The position numbers and the translations under genes are program-made. A model generated the notes under the pieces. It worked only from the letters and a program-made list of their open reading frames with translations. It made no database searches and had not been told where the DNA came from. Below are positions 1 through 7,912 of a stretch of DNA of 64,000 nt, one piece after another (the first letter of the stretch is position 1; every line of letters starts with the position of its first letter). Origin of the DNA: Treponema sp. UBA4692. GTDB lineage: Bacteria; Spirochaetota; Spirochaetia; Treponematales; Treponemataceae. The DNA lies in the NCBI GenBank assembly GCA_002404895.1, contig DHKO01000050.1, positions 1 through 64,000 on the forward strand. The letters are read 5' to 3'.

Positions 1-101
1 TTGTCATTTTCAAAAGTATCAACAGAAGCCTTAACAAGCGCGGCAGAAGTTGTCTCGCCGGATTTCAAGGCTTTTACAGTTTCTTCTATTGTATAAAACA
101 T
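1..101 (-). CDS. gatA: Glu-tRNA(Gln) amidotransferase subunit A (5' part, cut by window edge)
   Basis: Only the first 33 codons are in the window. They read MFYTIEETVKALKSGETTSA and onward, matching the usual GatA start (short leader, then an ALKSGE-T-S motif before the amidase domain). The subunit hydrolyses glutamine and feeds ammonia to the transamidation of Glu-tRNA(Gln). The ATG at 101 is preceded by GGTGAAAAT, a weak ribosome site. It follows gatC on the same strand across about 200 bases of hairpin-rich DNA, so a gatC-gatA operon is likely, though the gap is larger than is common for these two subunits. The catalytic Ser-Ser-Lys region is outside the window, so the call rests on the N-terminus plus the neighbour. 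Confidence 0.85.
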   Translation of the reverse strand, partial: MFYTIEETVKALKSGETTSAALVKASVDTFEND

Positions 102-111
102 ATTTTCACCT

Positions 112-300
112 TATGAAGATTTTAAAGCAGGATTTTAAGGGCGCAGCCCTTAGGAGAAAGGGGTGCGGTGCAACGAAGTGTGCCGCAGGTAGGGAACGGC
201 GGTTTTACCGCAAAAACAGTCCAGTGGACTGTTTTTAGTGAGTCTCCGAACAGCTATGCTGTGAGGCTCAAGGCTTTTCCCCTGCCCTGTTTTCAAAATT
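112..300. repeat. Hairpin-rich intergenic element between gatC and gatA
   Basis: The gap contains several inverted repeats in a row: GGGCGCAGCCC near 148, GCGGT-TTT-ACCGC at 199-211, an 11-bp stem AAAAACAGTCC/GGACTGTTTTT with a 3-base loop at 212-236, and GAACAGC-TAT-GCTGT near 248. I see no convincing coding frame. It resembles repetitive intergenic elements of treponeme genomes (from memory, not searched). Its place inside an apparent operon means it would be transcribed and could fold in the mRNA. Confidence 0.5.
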
Positions 301-308
301 CCTACTTT

Positions 309-617
309 TTACGCTCCCTCGCCAAGAACTTTAGGAACCTGATAATATCCGTCCATAAATTTGTCCGTTGTCTGTTTGAGAGATGGAATATCAAGCCCCG
401 GAACAATCTCGTCCTCGCGGAGTTTTTCAGCCTCGGTAGAAGGATAAGCGTCATAAGGATTCTCGGAGTCGTCATATTTGGAAAGAATGTCAAAATATCC
501 AACGATTTCGTCCACTTGTTTTTTAAGTGTTGCCATGTCAGTGCTTTCAGGAGAAAGCCGGCTGAGCTGCAGCAAATTTGAAAGAGTTGTCTCGTCTACA
601 GTTTTCATAGAAAGCAT
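309..617 (-). CDS. gatC: Glu-tRNA(Gln) amidotransferase subunit C
   Basis: GatC is the small subunit that holds GatA and GatB together in the tRNA-dependent amidotransferase. The 102-residue product has the usual GatC size and layout: an N-terminal helix with LLQLSRLS, a middle helix KKQVDEIVGYFDILSKYD, and a C-terminal loop with LREDEIVPG (family motif LREDxV) and the ending YYQVPKVL. The ATG at 617 is used; an internal ATG at 608 (MKTVDE) is just as likely because neither has a clear Shine-Dalgarno sequence. It lies 48 bases after rex and upstream of gatA on the same strand, suggesting a rex-gatC-gatA transcript. Confidence 0.92.
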   Translation of the reverse strand: MLSMKTVDETTLSNLLQLSRLSPESTDMATLKKQVDEIVGYFDILSKYDDSENPYDAYPSTEAEKLREDEIVPGLDIPSLKQTTDKFMDGYYQVPKVLGEGA

Positions 618-665
618 TTTACAAAAAAACGCCGCTTTGTGGAATAAGCGATTGAAATATGAAAA

Positions 666-1277
666 TCAGACAAGCCCAGCAAGAGATTTTTCAGGAGACG
701 CGTTTTCAAGCTTGAAGCCTTCCGGCACGGTCAAAATCACGTTTGTATAATTCACAATTCCTTTTACGCCGTATTTTACAAGCCGGTCGGTCATTTTCTG
801 GGCTTTTTCGTCTTCAACGGTCAAAATCACAAATTCGATTTTTTTCTGTCTGATGATTTTTTCCAAATCCAAAGTCTGATAAAGCGGAATCCGAGATTTC
901 AAGATTTCCACGCGGTTCTGATTTGAGTCGAACGCCGCGACAAGCGCGAAAATTCCGCTGTCAAAAACAGAATTTTCGAGAAATGCCTGCCCAAGGCTTC
1001 CAAGACCGACAATCGCGCAGTTGTGTCTCTGCGAATTTTCGCCGTTTCCGCAAAGTCCAAGAGCCTCGTCTATCGCTTTTTTCAGAATTTTCACGTCATA
1101 ACCGTTTGAAACGCCGTTGTGAAGCTCCAAAAGCGAAATATCGCGCCGGATTGTCGCCTCGCTCCAAAGAGTTTTCTCAGAAATTTGAACCGAAGTGATT
1201 TTTTTCGCGTCAACTTGCTCCAAAAATCTCGAAAGCAAAACGAGACGCTTTTTTGATGGCAAAGGAATTTTTTTCAT
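666..1277 (-). CDS. rex: Redox-sensing transcriptional repressor Rex
   Basis: Rex binds DNA when NADH is low and controls fermentation and respiration genes. The 203-residue length is typical. Residues about 1-80 form a winged helix (VLLSRFLEQ, then SEATIRRDISLL, the recognition-helix region). Residues about 88-200 form a Rossmann fold with the dinucleotide loop IVGLGSLGQAF and the later segment VKGIVNYTNVILTVPEG, where most Rex proteins have GILNFAP-like sequence. It is the first gene of the rex-gatC-gatA group. I looked for a TTGTGAAA-type Rex operator before pckG and before rex itself and found none that convinces. No strong Shine-Dalgarno sequence is visible. Confidence 0.92.
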   Translation of the reverse strand: MKKIPLPSKKRLVLLSRFLEQVDAKKITSVQISEKTLWSEATIRRDISLLELHNGVSNGYDVKILKKAIDEALGLCGNGENSQRHNCAIVGLGSLGQAFLENSVFDSGIFALVAAFDSNQNRVEILKSRIPLYQTLDLEKIIRQKKIEFVILTVEDEKAQKMTDRLVKYGVKGIVNYTNVILTVPEGFKLENASPEKSLAGLV

Positions 1278-1505
1278 TTTTTTTCAGAGCGTTGTAAAAA
1301 ACCGCAAACGCAAGACAGATTAACATAAAATCATAAAAAATATAAACTGATTTTAGAAGATTTACTCGTCAAAAGACTAATATTTTTCTTATTTTTCTGC
1401 ATTTTTGCGGACGAATCTAAAATTTCTTGCCGATTTTGAACTTTTTTTTGAAATATATAGCTGAAAAAATTAAGAGCGAATTAAAAAATTTTCAAAGAGG
1501 ACTTT

Positions 1506-2486
1506 ATGAAAGCAGTTTTTATGCAGATTGTTTTGGCGAGCCTGATTTTCTGCTCCTGCGGGCAGATGATTTCGTGCAGGGCGGAAAATTCAGAGAACAA
1601 AACAAGCGTGAAGATTCTGAACTGGAATCTCCAGACATTTTTTGACGCGAATTTTGACGGAAACGAATATTCTGAATTCAAAAATGAGAAGTCAGGCTGG
1701 AGCGAGCAAAAATATATCCAGCGTCTTTCGCGCCTTGAAGAAGCAATAAAAAAATTCGATGCTGACATTCTTGTTTTTGAGGAACTTGAAAAGGAGACGC
1801 AGCTTTTCGATATTTCAAACAGGCTGTCTGGAACTTTCAACTTTGCAAAACTTTACAGCTACGGAATTTTCGCGTCATCGCCAGAATCTTCAATCGGCTG
1901 CGGAATTTTGTCGCGCTTTCCGTTCGGCGAAACAACAGTTCACAATCTGGAAAGCCGTTCACAAACTTTGGCTCAGCCGTCAATGCGCCCGATTATCAAA
2001 ACTGAAATTTTAGTGAATGAAAAGCCGCTTGCGCTTTTTGTGAATCACTGGAAAAGCAAGAGCGGAGGAGAGGAAGAAAGCAAAATTTGGCGGGAAAAGC
2101 AAGAAAGCCTTCTGGCGCGCCTTATATCAGAATGCAAGACTAAGGCAAAAATTGCGTGCGGAGACTTCAACATGGATATTTCAGAATTTTCTTTCCATAA
2201 GGACGGAAAAAACAATATCATTTTAAATGGAAAAACCGCAGCCGCAGTTTATTCGCCGTGGATTTTAAAAAACTGCGGGCTAAAATTTCCGGGAAGCTAC
2301 TTTTACAAAGAGAAATGGGAACGAATCGACCATTTTTTTGCGGCGGGAAACGCAGAAATTCAAGATTTTTCGGCAGAAACAGACGGAGAATGGGCAGACG
2401 AGGAAAATCATCCAATCCGCTACAAAGTCTGGAACGGGCAAGGATATTCCGACCATCTCCCGATTTCATGCACAGTGAGCTTTTAA
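1506..2486 (+). CDS. Endonuclease/exonuclease/phosphatase-family lipoprotein
   Basis: The 326-residue protein has an N-terminal signal with two possible lipobox cysteines (IFCSC and QMISC), so it is probably an exported lipoprotein. The rest is an EEP (DNase I-like) fold with the metal and catalytic motifs in order: ILNWNLQTF (Asn), VFEELE (Glu), FVNHWKSK (His), CGDFNMD (Asp, Asn) and GYSDHLPI (Asp, His). The family includes nucleases, sphingomyelinases and inositol phosphatases; the substrate cannot be told from motifs. A good ribosome site, AGAGGA, precedes the ATG by 5 bases. It stands alone between two minus-strand groups. A role in degrading extracellular DNA or phosphoesters is inference. 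Confidence 0.85.
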   Translation: MKAVFMQIVLASLIFCSCGQMISCRAENSENKTSVKILNWNLQTFFDANFDGNEYSEFKNEKSGWSEQKYIQRLSRLEEAIKKFDADILVFEELEKETQLFDISNRLSGTFNFAKLYSYGIFASSPESSIGCGILSRFPFGETTVHNLESRSQTLAQPSMRPIIKTEILVNEKPLALFVNHWKSKSGGEEESKIWREKQESLLARLISECKTKAKIACGDFNMDISEFSFHKDGKNNIILNGKTAAAVYSPWILKNCGLKFPGSYFYKEKWERIDHFFAAGNAEIQDFSAETDGEWADEENHPIRYKVWNGQGYSDHLPISCTVSF

Positions 2487-2562
2487 GTGAAACTTTCAGA
2501 AACAAAGCAAACAAAAAACGCTCAGGCTCTGAAAATGTCGTTGAATTATAAAGCCCGTAGCC

Positions 2563-3147
2563 TTATTTATTATCCCACTGGCTAAAAAGATTTTCAGGAG
2601 CAGTTTCATCTTCGTCTTCTGAATCTGAATTTTCGTCTTTAGCTTCAGAAGATTGGTTTTCAGCAACCGGCACTTCAGAAACATTGTCTTCCATCTCTTT
2701 TGTTTTAGAGATTTTATTTTCACAAGATGATGGAACATTCTCAGCAGACGTAGAAGCTGCCGTTTCAGGAATATTTTCTGCAATTTCAGGATTTTCAGTA
2801 TCCGAATGTTCTGAAACTCGTAATCCCGAATCAAAAGATTCGAAATCTTTTGATTCGGATTTCAGTTCTTCAATGTCTTTTTCCAGCGTCTCGATTTTAT
2901 AGGAGTCAGGCTCAGCGGAGTTTTTTGAAATTGAAGCAATCGCATTTTCTTCAAGCAAATTTTCTTTTTCAGTTTCTGTCTCTGCGCTTTGCGGAACTGC
3001 AACTTCAAATGGAAACCCTTTTCTAAGAATCGCCTGAGTCAAAAAAATCTTTATTGCAGAATCTATATCAGAGCCAAGCGTTTCAAAAATTTCGCTCGCC
3101 TCGTTCACAAGTTTGTCGTCAAGGTCAATTTCATAAGTTTTAAGCAT
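2563..3147 (-). CDS. RelB/DinJ-like domain with long acidic tail
   Basis: The first about 52 residues look like a RelB/DinJ antitoxin ribbon-helix-helix unit: a strand YEIDLDDKLVNEA, then IDSAIKIFLTQAILRKGFPFEV, closely paralleling the antitoxin at 33110-33376 (TKQVLREGRIPFEI). The other about 140 residues are Glu/Ser/Asp-rich and probably disordered. There is no toxin gene beside it. Instead its ATG sits 3 bases after the stop of the GGDEF-EAL gene, and the GGAG ribosome site lies inside the end of that gene, so the two are translationally coupled. It may be a repurposed DNA-binding or protein-binding domain working with the signalling protein; that is inference. Confidence 0.7.
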   Translation of the reverse strand: MLKTYEIDLDDKLVNEASEIFETLGSDIDSAIKIFLTQAILRKGFPFEVAVPQSAETETEKENLLEENAIASISKNSAEPDSYKIETLEKDIEELKSESKDFESFDSGLRVSEHSDTENPEIAENIPETAASTSAENVPSSCENKISKTKEMEDNVSEVPVAENQSSEAKDENSDSEDEDETAPENLFSQWDNK

Positions 3148-3150
3148 TTT

Positions 3151-5601
3151 TTACTCCATTTTTGAAACAAAAGTTTTCAAGGCTTCACAAGAAAGCGGCT
3201 TTGCAAAAAAGTAGCCTTGAATAAAATCACAGCCAAACGATTTTAGCTTGTCATACTGCCATTTTTCCTCGACTCCCTCAGCCGTCAGCTTCATTCCAAG
3301 AGAATGAACAAGCCTTACAATATTTTCAATAAACTCAGGTCTACCGTCAAGATAAGCGTCAATTGTGCTTTTATCAAGCTTCGCAGCGCAAACAGGAAGA
3401 TAGCCAAGATAATTCAAAGACGAATATCCAGTTCCAAAATCATCAAGAGCAATTTTTATTCCAAGCGACGCGAACTGCCTGAAAAGCTCCAAAGCCTGCG
3501 CCCGGTCTTTCAAAAGAAGGCTTTCGGTAATTTCAATGACAATAAGCTCGGGCGGGATTTCATAAGTCCGCATAAGTTTCGACAAAAACGGAATATAATT
3601 TTTGTCATCCATTTGGGCAACTGAAAAATTTATTGAAACACGATAAAGTCTCTCGCCGCTTTTCCGCCATTCGGCAATCTGCCTCACAACTTTTTCCGTA
3701 ACAATTCTGCCGATTTTCGCGATGTGTCCGTCCTTTTCCGCAATCGGAATAAAAACGCTTGGCGGAATATCGCTGTCCGGAAGCCTGACCAGAGCCTCGT
3801 ATCCGCAAAGTTTTTCAGTTTTCGCGTCAATCTGAGGCTGATAAAGCACGCTGAAATTTTCATTATTGCAGGCATTTTCTAGAAGCGCTCCGATTTTTGA
3901 ATTTTTAAGGACTTCATTTTTCATCTCGTCATCGAAAATCAAAAATCTGCTTTTTCCCTGACGCTTCGCAAAGTGAGTCGCGATGTCAACATTCGAAAGA
4001 TAATCGTCAACTTCAAATTCAGGACGCGAATTGACAATTCCGCCTGTCGTTCGTATAAGAAAAGTCTTGTTCTCAAAAACAATCGCGTTTTCAAGAAACT
4101 GCTTCAAAAAATAGATTTCCGGGTCGTTCTGAGAAAGATTCTCTCCCTTGTAAATCAAAAGAAAACTGTCGCCGTCAAAACGCGCGGCCTCATATTTTCC
4201 TTCAGCACAAAGAGATTTTATTCTAAGCGCAAGCTCCTTCAAAACCGCATCGCCGCATTTATAAGAATTAAAATCGTTTATCGAGCGAAAATCATCGACA
4301 TCAATCTGAATCACAGAAAATTTTCTGCCATTTTTTATTGAAAGGCCAATCCGATTCAAAATCGTATAACGGTTGTAAAGTCCAGTGAGCAAATCGTGCT
4401 TTGAGGAAAAAGCATTTTCCCTGTGCGACCTGTAAATTTCAACAATAAAAGCAAATAAAATCACGAGGAAAACAAGCAGCGAAACGAAAATTTCAACGAG
4501 CGGGCTTAAAATCGGAAAATATTTTTGCCAATAATCATATTTCCGGTTCAGAAAAATCGCGCTGGACAGCACTTTTTTCTTCATATTGAACTTTTTCAAA
4601 AGCGCGCTGTCAAAATAATATTCAGGCTCAACTCTAACGGCATGAAGATTTTTTATATCAGTTTTGCCTTCAATAATGCCTTTCACAACTTCGGCCGCAG
4701 ATTTCGCCATTTTCTCATCATTTATGATTTTTCCGCCGACAAATCCTTTTCCAACTGAATCAAAATTATCCGAAAAAACAGGGGCTTTCGTGTGCGCCGC
4801 AACAAATTCCGTGGTCTCAGTCGAAGAATACCAATTTCCGTCCTTGTCCTCGCTCACGCCAAGACAAATCACAAGATTGTTTTCCTCAATCACGTCCAAA
4901 ACTTTTCCGAGAGCCTCTCTTGAATATTCGGAAGCGTCAACTCCGCGAAAAAGATAGCCAGGATAACTCTGTCTCATCGAGAAAAATTCCGACTGCCGCT
5001 CAATTCCCATTGTAGAGTCATCGTAAACCGCATAAATCACATGCGCTTTAGGATAAAGCCGCATTGCAATCTCAACCGTGCCGCGAATGCTTTTGTCTGA
5101 AAAAAAGCCCGCCGCATTTTGATTTTGCTCCACAAGAGCCGCAAGCCTGCCGTCATTCACACCCGTAAAAACAAGCGGAATGTCTTTGAAAAACTCATTT
5201 TCGTGGTCAAAAGCAAAGGAAAGAGCGAAATCGTCGCCAAGAACAACAGCATCGTAAGAATTTTTCCCTGAAAATTTGATTTGAAGAGTCTTGTAAAAAA
5301 TATCGAGATTCGATTTCGAGTTGAAATTCAGCATATCCATAAACTGAACATCAAGCGCGATATTCGCCGGATCAAAAACCGATTTCAGACCGCGGACTTG
5401 CTGGCCAACATTGTCAAAAGTGTTGTTGTAAGAACTTATGTAAAGAACTTTCTTATCGCTTAAAGACTGAAAATCAGAAGAATCATCATTTTTTCCGACA
5501 GAATCAAAATAATTTGCGCTGATGCGAAAAAGTCCGTGAGAAATTCCAATCGAAGCAAAAACAATAAGAAGATATGAAATAAATCTCAACGGATTCTTCA
5601 T
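3151..5601 (-). CDS. Membrane GGDEF-EAL protein with periplasmic binding-protein sensor
   Basis: The 816-residue protein has an N-terminal membrane segment (about 8-25), a periplasmic region resembling ABC-type substrate-binding proteins (about 50-350, starting KKVLYISSYN), a second membrane helix (about 370-392), then GGDEF and EAL domains. The GGDEF signature is FDGDSF instead of GGDEF, so cyclase activity is doubtful. The EAL half looks intact: YEALVRL, the Asn of VSINFS, IEITES, DDFGTGYSS, KLDKS, AEGVE and QGYFFAKPL, so it probably hydrolyses cyclic-di-GMP under control of a periplasmic ligand. The ATG at 5601 is preferred over a TTG 9 bases upstream because GGAG lies 9 bases before it. 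It is the first gene of an operon with the RelB-like gene. Confidence 0.9.
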   Translation of the reverse strand: MKNPLRFISYLLIVFASIGISHGLFRISANYFDSVGKNDDSSDFQSLSDKKVLYISSYNNTFDNVGQQVRGLKSVFDPANIALDVQFMDMLNFNSKSNLDIFYKTLQIKFSGKNSYDAVVLGDDFALSFAFDHENEFFKDIPLVFTGVNDGRLAALVEQNQNAAGFFSDKSIRGTVEIAMRLYPKAHVIYAVYDDSTMGIERQSEFFSMRQSYPGYLFRGVDASEYSREALGKVLDVIEENNLVICLGVSEDKDGNWYSSTETTEFVAAHTKAPVFSDNFDSVGKGFVGGKIINDEKMAKSAAEVVKGIIEGKTDIKNLHAVRVEPEYYFDSALLKKFNMKKKVLSSAIFLNRKYDYWQKYFPILSPLVEIFVSLLVFLVILFAFIVEIYRSHRENAFSSKHDLLTGLYNRYTILNRIGLSIKNGRKFSVIQIDVDDFRSINDFNSYKCGDAVLKELALRIKSLCAEGKYEAARFDGDSFLLIYKGENLSQNDPEIYFLKQFLENAIVFENKTFLIRTTGGIVNSRPEFEVDDYLSNVDIATHFAKRQGKSRFLIFDDEMKNEVLKNSKIGALLENACNNENFSVLYQPQIDAKTEKLCGYEALVRLPDSDIPPSVFIPIAEKDGHIAKIGRIVTEKVVRQIAEWRKSGERLYRVSINFSVAQMDDKNYIPFLSKLMRTYEIPPELIVIEITESLLLKDRAQALELFRQFASLGIKIALDDFGTGYSSLNYLGYLPVCAAKLDKSTIDAYLDGRPEFIENIVRLVHSLGMKLTAEGVEEKWQYDKLKSFGCDFIQGYFFAKPLSCEALKTFVSKME

Positions 5602-5664
5602 TAAAGACAACTCCAGTCTGATTTTTTTATTTTTTACAAAGAAAAATTAAAAACTGACGCTCCT

Positions 5665-5693
5665 ATTATATTATTTCTATAAGAATTTTCCAA
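5665..5693 (-). promoter_or_regulatory. Promoter for the GGDEF-EAL operon
   Basis: On the minus strand TTGGAA and TATAAT are separated by exactly 17 bases, about 60 bases before the ATG at 5601. It begins directly beyond the U-tract of the pckG terminator. Confidence 0.6.
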
Positions 5694-5728
5694 ACAAAAA
5701 AAAGCCCGCTGCGTTTTTGCAGCGGGCT
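5694..5728 (-). terminator. Rho-independent terminator of pckG
   Basis: A perfect 10-bp stem AGCCCGCTGC/GCAGCGGGCT with a 6-base loop (5703-5728) is followed, in the minus direction, by TTTTTTTT. It lies about 90 bases after the pckG stop. A second inverted repeat (AACTAGTTTT/AAAACTAGTT) spans about 5802-5824, overlapping the stop codon. Confidence 0.9.
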
Positions 5729-5817
5729 ACAAGCTTACGCTATAAGACTAATTTCAAAGCGGAAATCGCTCTTCAGCTAGTTTTGCGAAACCAGTTTTTT
5801 GAACTAGTTTTTTAAAA

Positions 5818-7668
5818 CTAGTTTGCAGCGTTGAGTCTCTTCTCGAGGTCGTCAAGAATAGACATAAGCTCTTTTGGAAGGTGTTTTCCGAATTTTGGAT
5901 AGTGGTTTTCACGAATATCCTTAACTTCTTTCTTCCAGCCTTCGATGTCAACTTTTGTAATCTCTGGCAAAGTCTTCTTATAGTAGTCAGCGAGACCGTC
6001 AGTGTTGATTGCGCCTTCTTTTGGCATATATCCGATTGGTGTGTCAACAAAGTTGTCCTTTCCGTCGCAGCGGTCAAAAATCCACTCGAGAACGCGGCTG
6101 TTGTCGCCGTATCCTGGCCACATGAATCCGCCTGGAAGGTCTTTGTTGCTGTCGTCCTTGCGGAACCAGTTAACATAGAAGATTTTTGGCAAGAGATTCT
6201 TGTCTTTTGCAGCGTTGCCAACGTCAATCCAGTGCTGGAAGTAGTCGCCCATGTTGTATCCGCAGAAAGGAATAATTGCGAATGGGTCGCGGCGGATTTT
6301 TCCGACTTCGTCAGCGTTGATTGTAGAAGCGGCTGTGATTTCCGAACCTACGATAGATCCGAGGAATACACCGTGCTCCCAAGAGCGTGACTGGTGAACA
6401 AGAGGAATTGTTGACGGACGGCGGCCACCGAACAAGATTGCGCTGATTGGTACACCTTCTGGAGATTCCCAGTCAGAAGCGATACAAGGACACTGTTTTG
6501 CAGGTGCTGTAAAGCGTGCGTTTGGATGAGCGAATTCCTCGCCTTTTGGTGATTTGTCTTTTGGAAGAGCGTCGCGTGTGTTGCCTTTCCAGTCAACAAG
6601 CTTGCCCTTTGCAGGATAGCCGATTCCTTCCCACCAAACATCTCCGTCTTCTGTGAGAGCGCAGTTTGTGAAGATTGTGTTTTTAGAAGCAGCTTCAAGC
6701 GCGTTTTTGTTAGACTGAGCAGAAGTTCCCGGAGCAACTCCGAAGAATCCAGCTTCTGGGTTGATAGCATAAAGACGTCCGTCTTTTCCGAATTTCATCC
6801 AAGCGATGTCATCACCGACTGTCTCAACTTTCCAGCCAGGGATTGTAGGAATAAGCATTGCGAGGTTTGTTTTTCCGCAAGCTGAAGGGAAAGCGCCTGT
6901 AACGTATTTTACTTCGCCTTTAGGATTTGTGAGCTTAAGAATAAGCATATGCTCAGCAAGCCAGCCTTCCTCGCGTGCGATTACAGAAGCGATGCGCAAA
7001 GCAAAGCATTTCTTTCCAAGAAGGGCGTTTCCGCCGTATCCAGAACCGAAAGACCAAACAAGGTGCTCCTCCGGGAACTGAGAAATGTATTTCTTCTCGA
7101 CTGGAGCGCAAGCCCAAACGCCGTTGTCTTTTGCGCCGTTCTCAAGCGGCTTTCCAACTGAGTGCAAGCAAGGAACAAAGTTGTCATCAAGATATGGCCA
7201 AACTTTCTCGCCTGCGCGTGTCATGATGTCCATGTTCAAAACAACATATTCTGAGTCTGTAAGCTCAATTCCGTATTTTGCGATTGGAGAGCCGAGAGGT
7301 CCCATGCAGAACGGAATAACGTACATTGTGCGTCCGTGCATACAGCCTTTGTAAAGACCTTTCATTGTAGCCTTGAGTTCTACAGGGTCAATCCAGTTGT
7401 TTGTCGGACCCGCATCTTCCTGCTTTTTAGAAGCGATGAAAGTTCTTTTTTCAACACGAGCAACGTCAGAAGGATCTGAGCGGAAAAGATAGCTGTGTGG
7501 TTTCTTAGCCAATGGAGTAGCAAGACCAGCGTCTACGCAAACTTTTACGAGACGGTCATACTCTGCTGCTGAACCGTCGCAAACAACAACCTGATCTGGT
7601 TCGCACATTTTAACACATTCTTCAATCCAAGATTTAATCTTGGCATTTTTAATGTCATTAACTGTCAT
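5818..7668 (-). CDS. pckG: Phosphoenolpyruvate carboxykinase (GTP)
   Basis: Interconverts oxaloacetate and phosphoenolpyruvate with GTP/GDP; in fermentative treponemes it may run in the carboxylating direction. The 616-residue length and motifs fit the GTP class: GCMHGRTMYVIPFCMGP, the kinase P-loop FPSACGKTNLAML (about 270), the Mg-binding ETVGDDIAWM, FFGVAPGTS, and the nucleotide-contacting PKIFYVNWFRKD. The ATG at 7668 has a strong AAGGAG ribosome site. It is a single-gene unit with its own promoter (7699-7727) and terminator (5694-5728). Confidence 0.97.
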   Translation of the reverse strand: MTVNDIKNAKIKSWIEECVKMCEPDQVVVCDGSAAEYDRLVKVCVDAGLATPLAKKPHSYLFRSDPSDVARVEKRTFIASKKQEDAGPTNNWIDPVELKATMKGLYKGCMHGRTMYVIPFCMGPLGSPIAKYGIELTDSEYVVLNMDIMTRAGEKVWPYLDDNFVPCLHSVGKPLENGAKDNGVWACAPVEKKYISQFPEEHLVWSFGSGYGGNALLGKKCFALRIASVIAREEGWLAEHMLILKLTNPKGEVKYVTGAFPSACGKTNLAMLIPTIPGWKVETVGDDIAWMKFGKDGRLYAINPEAGFFGVAPGTSAQSNKNALEAASKNTIFTNCALTEDGDVWWEGIGYPAKGKLVDWKGNTRDALPKDKSPKGEEFAHPNARFTAPAKQCPCIASDWESPEGVPISAILFGGRRPSTIPLVHQSRSWEHGVFLGSIVGSEITAASTINADEVGKIRRDPFAIIPFCGYNMGDYFQHWIDVGNAAKDKNLLPKIFYVNWFRKDDSNKDLPGGFMWPGYGDNSRVLEWIFDRCDGKDNFVDTPIGYMPKEGAINTDGLADYYKKTLPEITKVDIEGWKKEVKDIRENHYPKFGKHLPKELMSILDDLEKRLNAAN

Positions 7669-7698
7669 TCTAAGATCTCCTTAAAAAAATCTATTACT

Positions 7699-7727
7699 AA
7701 TATATTGAATTTTTTTTCAATGTACAA
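7699..7727 (-). promoter_or_regulatory. Promoter of pckG
   Basis: Minus strand TTGTAC, 17 bases, TATATT, ending 30 bases before the ATG. The spacer holds the inverted repeat ATTGAA-AAAAAA-TTCAAT, which could serve as an operator. Confidence 0.5.
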
Positions 7728-7912
7728 TGTTTTTTGATGTCAATAAAATCGGCAAAATCCGCGCGCTTTTCTCTTAAATCTCAAAATTTTTCTTAGGATT
7801 TTGGACTTTACGATTTTCAGGATTTCGAGAATCTTCAAGAAAGGGATTTCAAAAATCGCTTTTCCTAAAACATCGGAAATCCGATTTTTCAGAATCAATA
7901 AAATCATCAAAA

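Noticed and set aside
2563..3147. A complete toxin-antitoxin pair with the RelB-like gene
   Set aside because: The neighbours are a GGDEF-EAL gene and an EEP-fold gene; no RelE/YafQ-like product is present on either strand nearby.
5694..5728. Terminator for the GGDEF-EAL operon
   Set aside because: It lies upstream of that operon on the same strand; orientation and position fit pckG.
7669..7760. Rex operator before pckG
   Set aside because: ATTGAA-AAAAAA-TTCAAT is symmetric but lacks the TTGTGA/TCACAA-type arms expected for Rex.
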